Source: a virus. Taken from it: a DNA stretch of 32,660 nucleotides. The stretch covers positions 1-32,660 of IMG/VR virus record IMGVR_UViG_3300010885_030941; one strand, written 5' to 3'. The notes beneath the pieces are model-generated. The model worked only from the letters and a program-made list of their open reading frames with translations. It did no database searches and was not told the origin of the DNA. The position numbers and the translations under genes were made by a program. Positions 15,257 to 22,400 of this stretch are shown piece by piece; position 1 is the first letter of the stretch, and every line of letters starts with the position of its first letter.

Positions 15257-18200
15257 ATGGCAAGTCCAGCAGACGGATATAAAACATTAGCAGGTATTCT
15301 TTCCGTAAACGCGGTGATGGAGAAACGTCTTGCGGCAATTGAGAAAGCACTAACAGGTGGTGACAAAAAAGACAAAGGTCTTGATGTTAAAGCTGCACTG
15401 GGTGGTGGCGGTGCGGATAAGTATGGAAAAGAAATGCTCAAAAATTCTAATGAGCAAACAAAATCACTCAAGAATATTGAAAAGCTTTTAGGCGGTGGTT
15501 CTGGTATGGATAAACTCGGTGGGTTTTTCGGAAAGAAAGAATCAAAAGAAGTAACAGCCATTGATGCTGTCGGTTTAATGAAAGCCGTTCGTATGTATTC
15601 ATATGTAGGTAAAGAAACGTCAGACGAGTTCATAACCTTTATTCAAGATTTTTTCAAAATATTTAATAATGTTGATACTGATAAAGTAGCCGCTGGTTCT
15701 TTAGCTCTTGAAAAGGTTTCGCATAGTGTAGGTAAATTAATCAAATCACTCTTCTTTTTAACACCATTAATGAAAGTTGCAGAGAGCTCAACTGTTCTAC
15801 TTATTTCCATCGCAACAAAAATTAATGAAGCATTAGCAAAATTTGATAAGGAAACTGTAGAGAACGCAAGTAACGCAGCAAAAACATTAGGTATATTAGC
15901 ACTCTCTATGTTGGCTATTACTGGGACTTTAGTACTTGTCGGAATGGCCGTAATGTCTTTCGGAGCTGAGATGGCATTAGGTGTTTTGGCAATCGCTGGG
16001 GTGGCTGCAGTATTTTATTTAATAGGTCAAGGTGCCGAAAAAATTGATCAAGGCGCTAAAGCAATGAGTTGGGTAGGTTTATCTATGATTGCTGTTGCTG
16101 CTGGCTTTTACATATTTGCATTAGGTATATCTGAAGCAGGGAAAATAATAAGTGGTGGAGCGGGTAATTTTTTAGTTGGTCTTATCGCAGGTATTGGAAC
16201 CATTGCATTATTAGCATTTATATACGGCGTTGCTGGAGAGTTTTATAAAGAGATATCATTAGGAGCTCTTGCTTTTGCCGCGGTTGGTGTATCATTAATC
16301 GTTTTAAGTTATGGATTAGAAAAATACTTTGGTACAGTTGCCAAAATCTTTGGTATGGATCAAGGAGATGGTGGAGGTTCAATTGGTGGAGCATTAGGCG
16401 GAGTCTTTGGTGGTATTGTAACATCACTTGGCGGTATAGCACTTCTTTTAGGAGTAGGTGTTGTATTTGCACTAGCTGGTTTATATGAATTGGGTATTCC
16501 TTTTATGATATTGGCAGGTGCTGCGGCATTTGCGTTTATAGGTCTTTCTTTAATGGTTTTATCACCGGCGTTAGAACAATACTTCAATACAGCAGGTAGA
16601 ATACTAGGTACTAAATCTGAAAAACCTGATATTGGTGGAAAGGTGGGAGACCTGTTTAGTGGCATCGGAACAACCATCGGTGGTTTATCCTTATTGTTAT
16701 TTACTGGTGCTGTATTTGCAATTGCTGGTTTAGCGTCACCTTTAATTTTAGCAGGTGCTGCTGCATTTGCACTTGCAGGCGTTGCATTAAAATCGATAGC
16801 AGATGGCTTGGTTTATTTTGATGAAGTTGCTGGTGATACAACGATTAGCGATAATTTAAAGAATTCGTTAATTACTGTTAAAGATGCTATACTAACTTTT
16901 GTTACTGATGATCCGCAAGGAGGTGTTCTTGGTGTACTCGATTCTGTAGTTGGCGGTGGAGTCATTGGTGCTGTAACTGGGGCTAGTAAAATGGCTCTGG
17001 GACTTGCAACAGCTGTTATGATAGGTCCTGCACTATCAAGTATTGCACAAGGAATTGGAGCATGGGCCAATTTACAAAATATGGCTGCTATCAGCGGATA
17101 TGATAAAATGGGACAACCTATTTTTGATAAGTCTCGTACTGTTAATGTAGAACAAGCATTAGATAACATCACAAATTATTTACCTTCTATAATCACACCA
17201 TTTGTTAATTTATCAACAGATGCAGCGCTGGGTCAACAAGCAAGCGTGTTAAGTGTACTTACAGGTATTCAATTATCAAGTAGTCCGTTCGCTCGTGGTG
17301 TTAGTGTAGCCGGTGATATTGGATTAGCTTTGTCGGGTATTGCCGGTGGAATTTCCGCATGGGCAAATTTATCAAACATACCATCTATCATAGGCTATAA
17401 TACAAAAGGACAACCTATTTATGATAGTAAGAAAACTGCTGATGTTAGAGGTGCATTACAAAACATAACAGATTTTTTACCACAGATATTAACACCATTC
17501 ATAGATTTATCGACTTCTGCGGCATTGGGCCAAGAACCAAGTTTATTAAGTGTTCTTACAGGTATTCAGTTATCTGATAGTCCTTTTGCTCGTGGTGTAA
17601 GTACTGCTTTAGAAATGGGTCGTGTATTAACAGAGATTGGTAATGGCTTAGGCGTATTTGTAAATATTAATCAAATACCTGAAATCACCGGATATGATGA
17701 AAAGGGAAAACCTATTTATAGTGGTAAGACTGTTGACTCAACGCAAGCAATTGCAAATGTTAGTCAAGTTCTAAAAGATATCGTAAAAGTATTTTCTGAT
17801 AATGCAAGTTCACTCGAAGATCTTGAGGATGTAGAAGGAAGTTCTATCGGCCAAATGATTGGCGGTATTTTAACAGCAATATCATCATCAATAGAAACAT
17901 TTGCAAACCCTGACAAAATTAAGTTAATTGAAAGTTATGATGATAAAGGTAAAGCTATCTATAGCAAAACAGTATTTGTCAATCTTGATTCTGTTATTAC
18001 CAACATGTCATCAGCTATTACACGAATCGTTGATATTTTTGCTGATGATAAATTAACTGATACTTTAGAAGATTTAGACGATGCTTTAAGTGGTGGTGAT
18101 ACGATAGGAAAATTTATAACAAGCTTAGTCAAACCGTTGGAAACATTTGCCAAAGCTGATACAGCCAATAAGGACAAAAAGGGATTAGCTGGTATAGCTA

Positions 18201-18943
18201 AATTATTATCGGAAGTTTTCACTTCTATATTGACTTTAGCTACTGATGGAAAGGATAGGTTTGTAACTGCTCGAAGTTCAGCAGAGAGTCTTTCCGCTAT
18301 AAGTAAAATACTAAGTGGTAATTTTATCAATTTTGTAGAAGATTATGCAAAAATTAACAGTGAAAAATTCAAAACCAATGCTATTAATGTAAATATGGGT
18401 ATGAAGGTGTTATCTGCTCTTAATGCAACTGATGCAAAGAAACGTCCATTCTTAGCACAATTCGGTGATGAAATGCAAAGGCTATCAGCAATATCAAGTC
18501 CATTCTCGAAATTCGTAGATACATTTGGTAAATTTGCTGAGCATATGGGAACATTCAAGGAAAACTTCAGTTTCATGAATCCCGATGGTATTATGGCGTT
18601 CGAGAAATGGACGGCTGCAGTTGAGCATCTTGTGTTATCTGCAGAAAAATCAGGTGTCTCCGGCGGCGGTTTACTTAACACTATTGTTGAAAAAGCAAAT
18701 GGTTTAATATCATCTGCCTTTGGTTCAGAAGGTGGCGGAAAAGGAACTGACATGAAAGCCGCGGATAAACAAGCCGCTGTTAATAAAGCAAACAAACCCG
18801 CTGAAGATAAAACAAAGGATAAAGATAAAACTGATATGAAAGAAGTCGTAGCAGCAATTAAAAATCTTGAGAAAGCAATTCAAGGTATGGCCTTTCCTAA
18901 AAATGTTATTGACGGAAATACTATCCGAATAGTTGAAGGATAG
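15257..18943 (+). CDS. Tail tape measure protein
   Basis: This 1228-residue protein is the largest single product after the sheath. The N-terminal 130 residues are helical and charged with glycine-rich breaks. Residues about 165-510 contain a series of strongly hydrophobic Ala/Gly/Leu/Ile helices, as in tape measure proteins that insert in the host membrane. Residues about 608-910 hold a repeated unit of about 100 residues, marked by the signatures GYDKMGQPIFD, GYNTKGQPIYD, GYDEKGKPIYS and SYDDKGKAIYS. The C-terminus is a Lys/Asp/Ala-rich linker and a final helix. The length, the hydrophobic core, and the position after the tube and the gp26/gp51-like pair fit a tape measure that sets tail length. 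T4 gp29 has 590 residues, so a longer tail would be expected. Confidence 0.75.
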   Translation: MASPADGYKTLAGILSVNAVMEKRLAAIEKALTGGDKKDKGLDVKAALGGGGADKYGKEMLKNSNEQTKSLKNIEKLLGGGSGMDKLGGFFGKKESKEVTAIDAVGLMKAVRMYSYVGKETSDEFITFIQDFFKIFNNVDTDKVAAGSLALEKVSHSVGKLIKSLFFLTPLMKVAESSTVLLISIATKINEALAKFDKETVENASNAAKTLGILALSMLAITGTLVLVGMAVMSFGAEMALGVLAIAGVAAVFYLIGQGAEKIDQGAKAMSWVGLSMIAVAAGFYIFALGISEAGKIISGGAGNFLVGLIAGIGTIALLAFIYGVAGEFYKEISLGALAFAAVGVSLIVLSYGLEKYFGTVAKIFGMDQGDGGGSIGGALGGVFGGIVTSLGGIALLLGVGVVFALAGLYELGIPFMILAGAAAFAFIGLSLMVLSPALEQYFNTAGRILGTKSEKPDIGGKVGDLFSGIGTTIGGLSLLLFTGAVFAIAGLASPLILAGAAAFALAGVALKSIADGLVYFDEVAGDTTISDNLKNSLITVKDAILTFVTDDPQGGVLGVLDSVVGGGVIGAVTGASKMALGLATAVMIGPALSSIAQGIGAWANLQNMAAISGYDKMGQPIFDKSRTVNVEQALDNITNYLPSIITPFVNLSTDAALGQQASVLSVLTGIQLSSSPFARGVSVAGDIGLALSGIAGGISAWANLSNIPSIIGYNTKGQPIYDSKKTADVRGALQNITDFLPQILTPFIDLSTSAALGQEPSLLSVLTGIQLSDSPFARGVSTALEMGRVLTEIGNGLGVFVNINQIPEITGYDEKGKPIYSGKTVDSTQAIANVSQVLKDIVKVFSDNASSLEDLEDVEGSSIGQMIGGILTAISSSIETFANPDKIKLIESYDDKGKAIYSKTVFVNLDSVITNMSSAITRIVDIFADDKLTDTLEDLDDALSGGDTIGKFITSLVKPLETFAKADTANKDKKGLAGIAKLLSEVFTSILTLATDGKDRFVTARSSAESLSAISKILSGNFINFVEDYAKINSEKFKTNAINVNMGMKVLSALNATDAKKRPFLAQFGDEMQRLSAISSPFSKFVDTFGKFAEHMGTFKENFSFMNPDGIMAFEKWTAAVEHLVLSAEKSGVSGGGLLNTIVEKANGLISSAFGSEGGGKGTDMKAADKQAAVNKANKPAEDKTKDKDKTDMKEVVAAIKNLEKAIQGMAFPKNVIDGNTIRIVEG
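17080..17990 (+). repeat. Internal ~300-bp repeats in the tape measure gene
   Basis: Two well-conserved units (about 17080-17380 and 17380-17680) are followed by two more diverged ones. Each begins with a Gly/Ser-Tyr-Asp-x-x-Gly-x-x-Ile-(Phe/Tyr) signature and, in the first two, ends with an LSVLTGIQLS...SPFARGVS segment. Conservation is at the protein level and the DNA has diverged. Confidence 0.8.
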
Positions 18944-18964
18944 AATCACATAGTCATTATAAGA

Positions 18965-18972
18965 TATATACT
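18965..18972 (+). promoter_or_regulatory. Variant late-type promoter TATATACT
   Basis: TATATACT lies 21 bases before the ATG at 18994. It differs from the octamer at the last two positions, but the same variant also precedes the mini-gene at 21737. Confidence 0.45.
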
Positions 18973-18993
18973 ACACAAATAAAAATTACATGA

Positions 18994-19320
18994 ATGAAAC
19001 ATATATCATTTAAAGAGTTTGAATCTCAAAAACAATCACAGGTAAGTAAAGCTGTTGATGAAGACACTCTTGTTTCTGCCAAAGGAAAATCAAATGCAGA
19101 GATACTTGCGGAAATAACTTCCCTAAAAGAAAAGAAAGGTTTAGCTGCTAAAAACAAAAGTGCGTATGAACATCAAATACATGAGATAGATATTAAGCTT
19201 CTTGAGTTGGATCTTGAAAGAAATAGATTGATTTCTAAAAAACAAGAATTATCTGAAGCATCTGAAATTGCAAAATCAAAACAAGTTAAAGATGGTAGAC
19301 AGCAAGAAGAAGAAAAGTAA
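18994..19320 (+). CDS. Small coiled-coil protein with MKHISFKEFES N-terminus
   Basis: This 108-residue protein begins MKHISFKEFESQ, a form of the MKxxxTFExFLNE peptide shared by the next genes, although it lacks the LNE cleavage-like end. The rest is a long charged helix with heptad spacing (about residues 30-95) and a Gln/Glu/Lys-rich end. First gene of a five-gene set of small proteins that appear to be destined for the head. No known family recognised. The next gene starts inside its last 29 bases. Confidence 0.75.
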   Translation: MKHISFKEFESQKQSQVSKAVDEDTLVSAKGKSNAEILAEITSLKEKKGLAAKNKSAYEHQIHEIDIKLLELDLERNRLISKKQELSEASEIAKSKQVKDGRQQEEEK

Positions 19321-19834
19321 ATACGTAGAATTACAGGATGATCAAAAATCACCTGCTGATACGGATAATTTCCCACCACCGGAATTTTTGGCAAAGCCAG
19401 CAGCCGGTGATACGGGATATGAAATTGTATCTGCAGCATATCATGACCAAACAGAATACTTCCGTCCGGGAATTCGTTCTACCAATCAAGATATTGCAAA
19501 AACTCGTGGTGCTAAGGAAAAGTCACGCAGAGTATATGAACATGTGTTTACATTCGAAGAATTCTTAAATGAATCCGTTGAAAAGATAACTGTTGATAAC
19601 TTACTCGATTGGGCTGCATTAAAAATTGTTGGTAAGACAGTTAATGTAGAAGAAGCTATCGAAGATTATGCAAAAAGCAAATCTATACAGCCTGAAGATA
19701 TTGCTCAAGCAGCTGTTACTTTTTTGAAATCTACCAATTATGATGGAAAAGAACCTCAAGATCTTGACCAAGCAACTCTCATTGAAATAATCGATAAGAT
19801 TGATGAAATTTACGGAACAGAAACAAAACTTTAA
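19292..19834 (+). CDS. Protein with internal TFEEFLNES peptide
   Basis: The start chosen is the ATG at 19292 (MVDSKKKKSKYVELQ), which gives 180 residues. A TTG 24 bases upstream also lies in frame but is weaker. The N-terminal 80 residues are polar and probably disordered. Residues 85-95 read VFTFEEFLNES, the same peptide found at the N-terminus of the next three proteins, here internal. After it comes a compact helical domain of about 85 residues. If the peptide is a processing site, cleavage after LNE would remove the first 94 residues as a propeptide. A GTG at 19544 falls exactly at the start of the peptide and could be an internal start. Function unknown. Confidence 0.7.
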   Translation: MVDSKKKKSKYVELQDDQKSPADTDNFPPPEFLAKPAAGDTGYEIVSAAYHDQTEYFRPGIRSTNQDIAKTRGAKEKSRRVYEHVFTFEEFLNESVEKITVDNLLDWAALKIVGKTVNVEEAIEDYAKSKSIQPEDIAQAAVTFLKSTNYDGKEPQDLDQATLIEIIDKIDEIYGTETKL

Positions 19835-19853
19835 TACTTATAGATTATATGTG

Positions 19854-19861
19854 TATAAATA
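19854..19861 (+). promoter_or_regulatory. TATAAATA, T4-type late promoter
   Basis: TATAAATA, identical to the T4 late consensus, lies 92 bases before the ATG at 19954. The intervening 92 bases are AT-rich and contain no gene that I can support. Confidence 0.4.
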
Positions 19862-19953
19862 GTTTATCTAAGTACATTAGTTAAACTTTATAATACCTTA
19901 TAATAGATACACTAACACAAATTACAAAGATCATTAAAAAGCATTAAAAGATA

Positions 19954-20184
19954 ATGAAAAACCTACACACATTTGAAAAGTTCTTAAATGAATCTTCTAA
20001 ACTAACTCTAAAGACTAGTGTTTCTAATGATGATGAATACACAGCAGTAAGTAAACAACTTAGATCTGCTGGTATAGACTTTAAATGGTCGGCTGAAAGT
20101 GGTTGGCTTATTTTTAATACTGAAGCCGATAAGAAAAAAGCTGAAGAGATTCTAAAAGAAAGTCTGAATACAAATAAACAATAA
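19954..20184 (+). CDS. Small protein with capsid-targeting-like N-terminus MKNLHTFEKFLNES
   Basis: This 76-residue protein begins MKNLHTFEKFLNESS, then a short alpha/beta domain of about 60 residues with a hydrophobic centre (DFKWSAESGWLIFNT) and an amphipathic last helix. The N-terminal peptide parallels the T4 internal proteins IPI-IPIII, which start MKTYQEFIAEA, direct the protein into the prohead and are cut by the gp21 protease after the glutamate. Here the cut would be predicted after LNE, leaving about 62 residues. The homology of the signals is an inference. The next gene starts five bases downstream of the stop. Confidence 0.78.
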   Translation: MKNLHTFEKFLNESSKLTLKTSVSNDDEYTAVSKQLRSAGIDFKWSAESGWLIFNTEADKKKAEEILKESLNTNKQ

Positions 20185-20189
20185 AAGAT

Positions 20190-20561
20190 ATGAAGAACGT
20201 ACATACATTTAAAAGTTTCCTATATGAAACATACTATAACAAGGAATGGAATTTAACAAACATTCAATCTTGGATTACAACATACGCAAATGAAAACAGG
20301 TTAGAATTGAAATTAGTTAATAGGATTGACAAAAAGAGTTCTAATAGCAAGTCAAAAACAACGTTTCATATTTATGACTTGGGTGACAAGTTTGGTATTG
20401 TTATTATAGATGATAAAGTTGAAGGTGCTCCAAGATTATCTGAAATTGAAGTTGCTGTTGGTATTAAAGGATCGGCATTAGGCAGTCTTACCAAATCATT
20501 TAAGATTTCCGATTCGTCGGAAAAAGGTCTTGCTGACATGATGGATAAAGTTACAAAATAA
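20190..20561 (+). CDS. Small protein with capsid-targeting-like N-terminus MKNVHTFKSFLYET
   Basis: This 123-residue protein begins MKNVHTFKSFLYETY, the same pattern as its neighbours with Tyr in place of Asn before the glutamate. The body is a mixed alpha/beta domain: a helix (NIQSWITTYANENR), several strands including FHIYDLGDKFGIVIIDD, and a C-terminal Lys/Asp-rich helix. No catalytic motif or known family is recognised. It belongs to the same run of closely spaced genes, with five bases to the gene before and eight to the gene after. Confidence 0.76.
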   Translation: MKNVHTFKSFLYETYYNKEWNLTNIQSWITTYANENRLELKLVNRIDKKSSNSKSKTTFHIYDLGDKFGIVIIDDKVEGAPRLSEIEVAVGIKGSALGSLTKSFKISDSSEKGLADMMDKVTK

Positions 20562-20569
20562 TTATAATT

Positions 20570-20932
20570 ATGAAACACATTAAAACATTTGAAAGTTTCT
20601 TAAACGAAGGAGTAATCATGAGTTTTTACTACTCAAAGAAATCATCAGAAATTGATGGGGACGTAAAGGAATTACAGAGCAAAGCTCAAGAATTTATTAA
20701 AATGGCTCGTGATAAAGATTATAACATATCTTCTAATGATTCTGTACTCTATTTTCCAAATTTTACATGGGCTGGCGGCAAACAAATCTTAGGACCGTCA
20801 TTCGGTATTTTAGCAGGATCTGATACTATGTTGGTTAGCCCAATAGGCTCTGATAAGATAATGAAAATTGGAGAAAGCCTACTTGTTCGTTTTATTAAGG
20901 ACGGTAGAATAGAATCATACAACTTATACTAG
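20570..20932 (+). CDS. Small protein with capsid-targeting-like N-terminus MKHIKTFESFLNEG
   Basis: This 120-residue protein begins MKHIKTFESFLNEG, the clearest form of the shared peptide, followed at once by VIMSFYYS. The body carries a long helix (about 25-50), then beta-rich segments with YFPNFTWAGGKQILGPSFGIL and a hydrophobic end. An internal ATG (residue 18, MSFYYS) lies directly after the peptide, so a form without the peptide could in principle be made. No known family. Last gene of the cluster, followed by a structured terminator region. Confidence 0.76.
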   Translation: MKHIKTFESFLNEGVIMSFYYSKKSSEIDGDVKELQSKAQEFIKMARDKDYNISSNDSVLYFPNFTWAGGKQILGPSFGILAGSDTMLVSPIGSDKIMKIGESLLVRFIKDGRIESYNLY

Positions 20933-20943
20933 CAATGAAACAT

Positions 20944-21016
20944 ACGGCTTAGGACCGTTGTCTGTTACGCAGACGAAAACCCGGAGGAGTCGCTACCTAC
21001 CGGGTTTTCCTTTTTT
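20944..21016 (+). terminator. Three-hairpin region ending in a rho-independent terminator
   Basis: Three consecutive hairpins can be drawn: CGG...CCG (20945-20957), GTCTG-TTACG-CAGAC (20960-20974), and AAAACCCGG (20976-20984) paired with CCGGGTTTT (21000-21008), the last followed by CCTTTTTT. The last is a clear terminator for the preceding cluster. The stacked array could also be a small RNA released from the 3' end. A five-codon frame, MKHTA-stop, begins at 20936 with the same ATGAAACATA as neighbouring genes. Confidence 0.8.
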
Positions 21017-21033
21017 AATATGACCGTTTTAGA

Positions 21034-21041
21034 TATATAAA
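21034..21041 (+). promoter_or_regulatory. TATATAAA late-type promoter, secreted protein gene
   Basis: The octamer in agaTATATAAAtt follows a terminator and lies 77 bases before the ATG at 21119. The leader is long for this window. Confidence 0.6.
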
Positions 21042-21118
21042 TTAGGGAAAAGGTATTGTAAGTTCTAAGAGTATCATATAGAAAAATATAGATACCATAC
21101 AAAAAACAATATACTAAA

Positions 21119-21640
21119 ATGAAAAAAATCTACTCGCTAATCTTATTAATCTTATTGTCGAGCATCGGATATTCACAATGCGATAGCTTAGACGCTACCA
21201 TCGTTGTAAAATTATACAATTCAAATCTTGAAGCGGTTAACTTTCAGTTATGTTATATGGACACTGCAGATTATCTTATAGTAAGTCAAGCTTATGCAAA
21301 ATCTGAATTATCACACCCAAAAAATGCACCCAGCAAGTATATAGGAAATTATTTATTGACAGCTGAACGTGTAGTTGTATTCGTTACAGACAATAGTAAA
21401 TTCCGAATAAAATTAGATAACGAACAGCTTACAGGAAATTTTCCTAATGATTGGATTACGGTAAAATGCTATTATAAAATAACTCAAAACAAAATTAGAT
21501 ATTTACTACTCGGTAGTGTAGAAACTATTCTAATTGTGAAAAGTGATGAGATACAAGAATTTCGATTAACCAAGTCTGAAGCTTCAGAAATATACCAAAT
21601 GTGTTATAAGTATTCCAAATGGAAAGGTTGGAAGCTTTAG
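21119..21640 (+). CDS. Secreted protein with signal peptide
   Basis: This 173-residue protein starts MKKIYSLILLILLSSIGYSQC, a standard signal peptide with a basic start, a hydrophobic core of about 13 residues and a predicted cut after GYSQ or just before it, a form typical of Bacteroidota. The mature part (about 150 residues) has three cysteines and mixed strands and helices with many Tyr residues. It is flanked by its own promoter and does not belong to the neighbouring operons. A role at the host envelope such as superinfection exclusion or envelope modification would fit, but no family is recognised. Confidence 0.75.
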   Translation: MKKIYSLILLILLSSIGYSQCDSLDATIVVKLYNSNLEAVNFQLCYMDTADYLIVSQAYAKSELSHPKNAPSKYIGNYLLTAERVVVFVTDNSKFRIKLDNEQLTGNFPNDWITVKCYYKITQNKIRYLLLGSVETILIVKSDEIQEFRLTKSEASEIYQMCYKYSKWKGWKL

Positions 21641-21706
21641 AAAAACAAATAATCTTTAAGGCAATGGATATTATCGTATGTCCGAAAACTAATTAATCTT
21701 GATGTA

Positions 21707-21714
21707 TATATACT
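21707..21714 (+). promoter_or_regulatory. Variant late-type promoter TATATACT, mini-gene
   Basis: TATATACT, inside TATATATACTATAC, lies 22 bases before the ATG at 21737, the same spacing as the variant upstream of 18994. Confidence 0.5.
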
Positions 21715-21736
21715 ATACAATTTTTAATACTAAATT

Positions 21737-21832
21737 ATGAAAACTTTAACAACCACATCGTTATCCTTATGGCATTCACTCTCTCCGAGTAGATGTTCCG
21801 TATTGGTCCGTGATGGTAAATTCTTTGAGTAA
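21737..21832 (+). CDS. 31-residue mini-protein or leader RNA with own promoter and terminator
   Basis: The frame encodes 31 residues beginning MKTLTTTSLSLWHSLSPSR and ending VRDGKFFE. It has an A-rich upstream region as do other genes here, a late-type promoter 22 bases before it and a strong terminator 28 bases after it. The transcript would be about 170 bases. The peptide is rich in Ser/Thr/Leu with one Trp and one Cys and has no recognised family. It could instead be a non-coding RNA in which the frame is incidental. Confidence 0.45.
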   Translation: MKTLTTTSLSLWHSLSPSRCSVLVRDGKFFE

Positions 21833-21859
21833 ATAAATTAAGCATAAAGATATATCGTA

Positions 21860-21889
21860 CCGGATCTCAAAAGGATCCGGTTTTTTTTG
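21860..21889 (+). terminator. Rho-independent terminator
   Basis: A 7-bp GC-rich stem (CCGGATC / GATCCGG) is followed by eight T residues. It separates the mini-gene from the tRNA array. Confidence 0.93.
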
Positions 21890-21913
21890 TCATTAATATT
21901 GTGATTATAAATT

Positions 21914-21997
21914 GGAAGAGTAATCAAGCTGGCGCTTGACCTAGTCTTGAAAACTAGCGGTACCTTCGGGTATGGAGATCGATACTTCACTCTTCCG
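21914..21997 (+). tRNA. tRNA-Ser (UGA)
   Basis: Acceptor GGAAGAG/CTCTTCC, anticodon loop CTTGAAA with anticodon TGA, a class II long variable arm (TACC-TTCG-GGTA), and discriminator G as usual for serine. The T-loop reads ATCGATA with A in place of the standard T54. CCA is not fully encoded. Confidence 0.9.
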
Positions 21998-22002
21998 CAT
22001 AA

Positions 22003-22072
22003 GCCCAAGTTGATCGTGGTGGTCGGTAAGTCTGCAAAACTTATGGTGTTGGTTCGATTCCAACCTTTGGCT
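22003..22072 (+). tRNA. tRNA-Cys (GCA)
   Basis: Anticodon arm TAAGT-CTGCAAA-ACTTA gives anticodon GCA. D stem GATC/GGTC and T arm GTTGG-TTCGATT-CCAAC are complete. The acceptor GCCCAAG/CTTTGGC has one C-T mismatch at the fourth pair. The discriminator is T. The gene begins five bases after the serine tRNA. Confidence 0.88.
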
Positions 22073-22080
22073 CTAATATG

Positions 22081-22153
22081 TTGACCGTAGCTCAGTTGGT
22101 TAGAGCGCTTGATTGTGGTTCAAGAGGTCATGGGTTCGATTCCCATCGGTCAC
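22081..22153 (+). tRNA. tRNA-His (GUG)
   Basis: Anticodon arm CTTGA-TTGTGGT-TCAAG gives anticodon GTG. T arm ATGGG-TTCGATT-CCCAT is perfect. The acceptor stem pairs TGACCG/CGGTCA. The terminal pair is not Watson-Crick, and a G one base upstream could serve as the G-1 typical of histidine tRNA. Confidence 0.88.
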
Positions 22154-22161
22154 CCTCATAT

Positions 22162-22232
22162 ACGTGTATGGTGCAATGGTAGCATACGGGTCTCCAAAAC
22201 CTTTGATGGGAGTTCGAATCTCTCTATACGTG
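22162..22232 (+). tRNA. tRNA-Trp (CCA)
   Basis: Acceptor ACGTGTA/TATACGT with discriminator G. The anticodon loop CTCCAAA gives anticodon CCA, and the T-loop TTCGAAT is standard. Confidence 0.88.
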
Positions 22233-22238
22233 CAAAAT

Positions 22239-22312
22239 GATTCTATAGCTCAATTGGATAGAGCACAAGTTTTCTAAACTTGCGGTTACAAGTTCGATTC
22301 TTGTTAGGATCA
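22239..22312 (+). tRNA. tRNA-Arg (UCU)
   Basis: Acceptor GATTCTA/TAGGATC, anticodon arm CAAGT-TTTCTAA-ACTTG with anticodon TCT, T arm ACAAG-TTCGATT-CTTGT. It reads AGA/AGG, the arginine codons most used by the AT-rich genes here together with CGT. Confidence 0.9.
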
Positions 22313-22322
22313 CTATTAAAAA

Positions 22323-22395
22323 CGGGATGTAGTACAGTTGGTAGTACGCCGCATTTGGGATGCGGAGGTCGTCAGTTCGAGTCTGGCCATCCCGA
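22323..22395 (+). tRNA. tRNA-Pro (UGG)
   Basis: Acceptor CGGGATG/CATCCCG, anticodon arm CCGCA-TTTGGGA-TGCGG with anticodon TGG, discriminator A. The T-loop TTCGAGT is standard. Confidence 0.92.
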
Positions 22396-22400
22396 CTTCA

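Noticed and set aside
15214-15633. Minus-strand ORF of 139 codons opposite the start of the tape measure gene
   Set aside because: It covers the terminator and promoter of the tape measure gene, is Pro/Ser-rich as expected from the complement of Gly/Ala/Lys codons, and has no start signals.
16360-18795. Several minus-strand ORFs (16360-16677, 16813-17172, 17959-18330, 18343-18795) inside the tape measure gene
   Set aside because: All are in the same register against the + strand codons, which produces long open shadows in genes rich in Ala, Gly and Leu. No recognisable domains.
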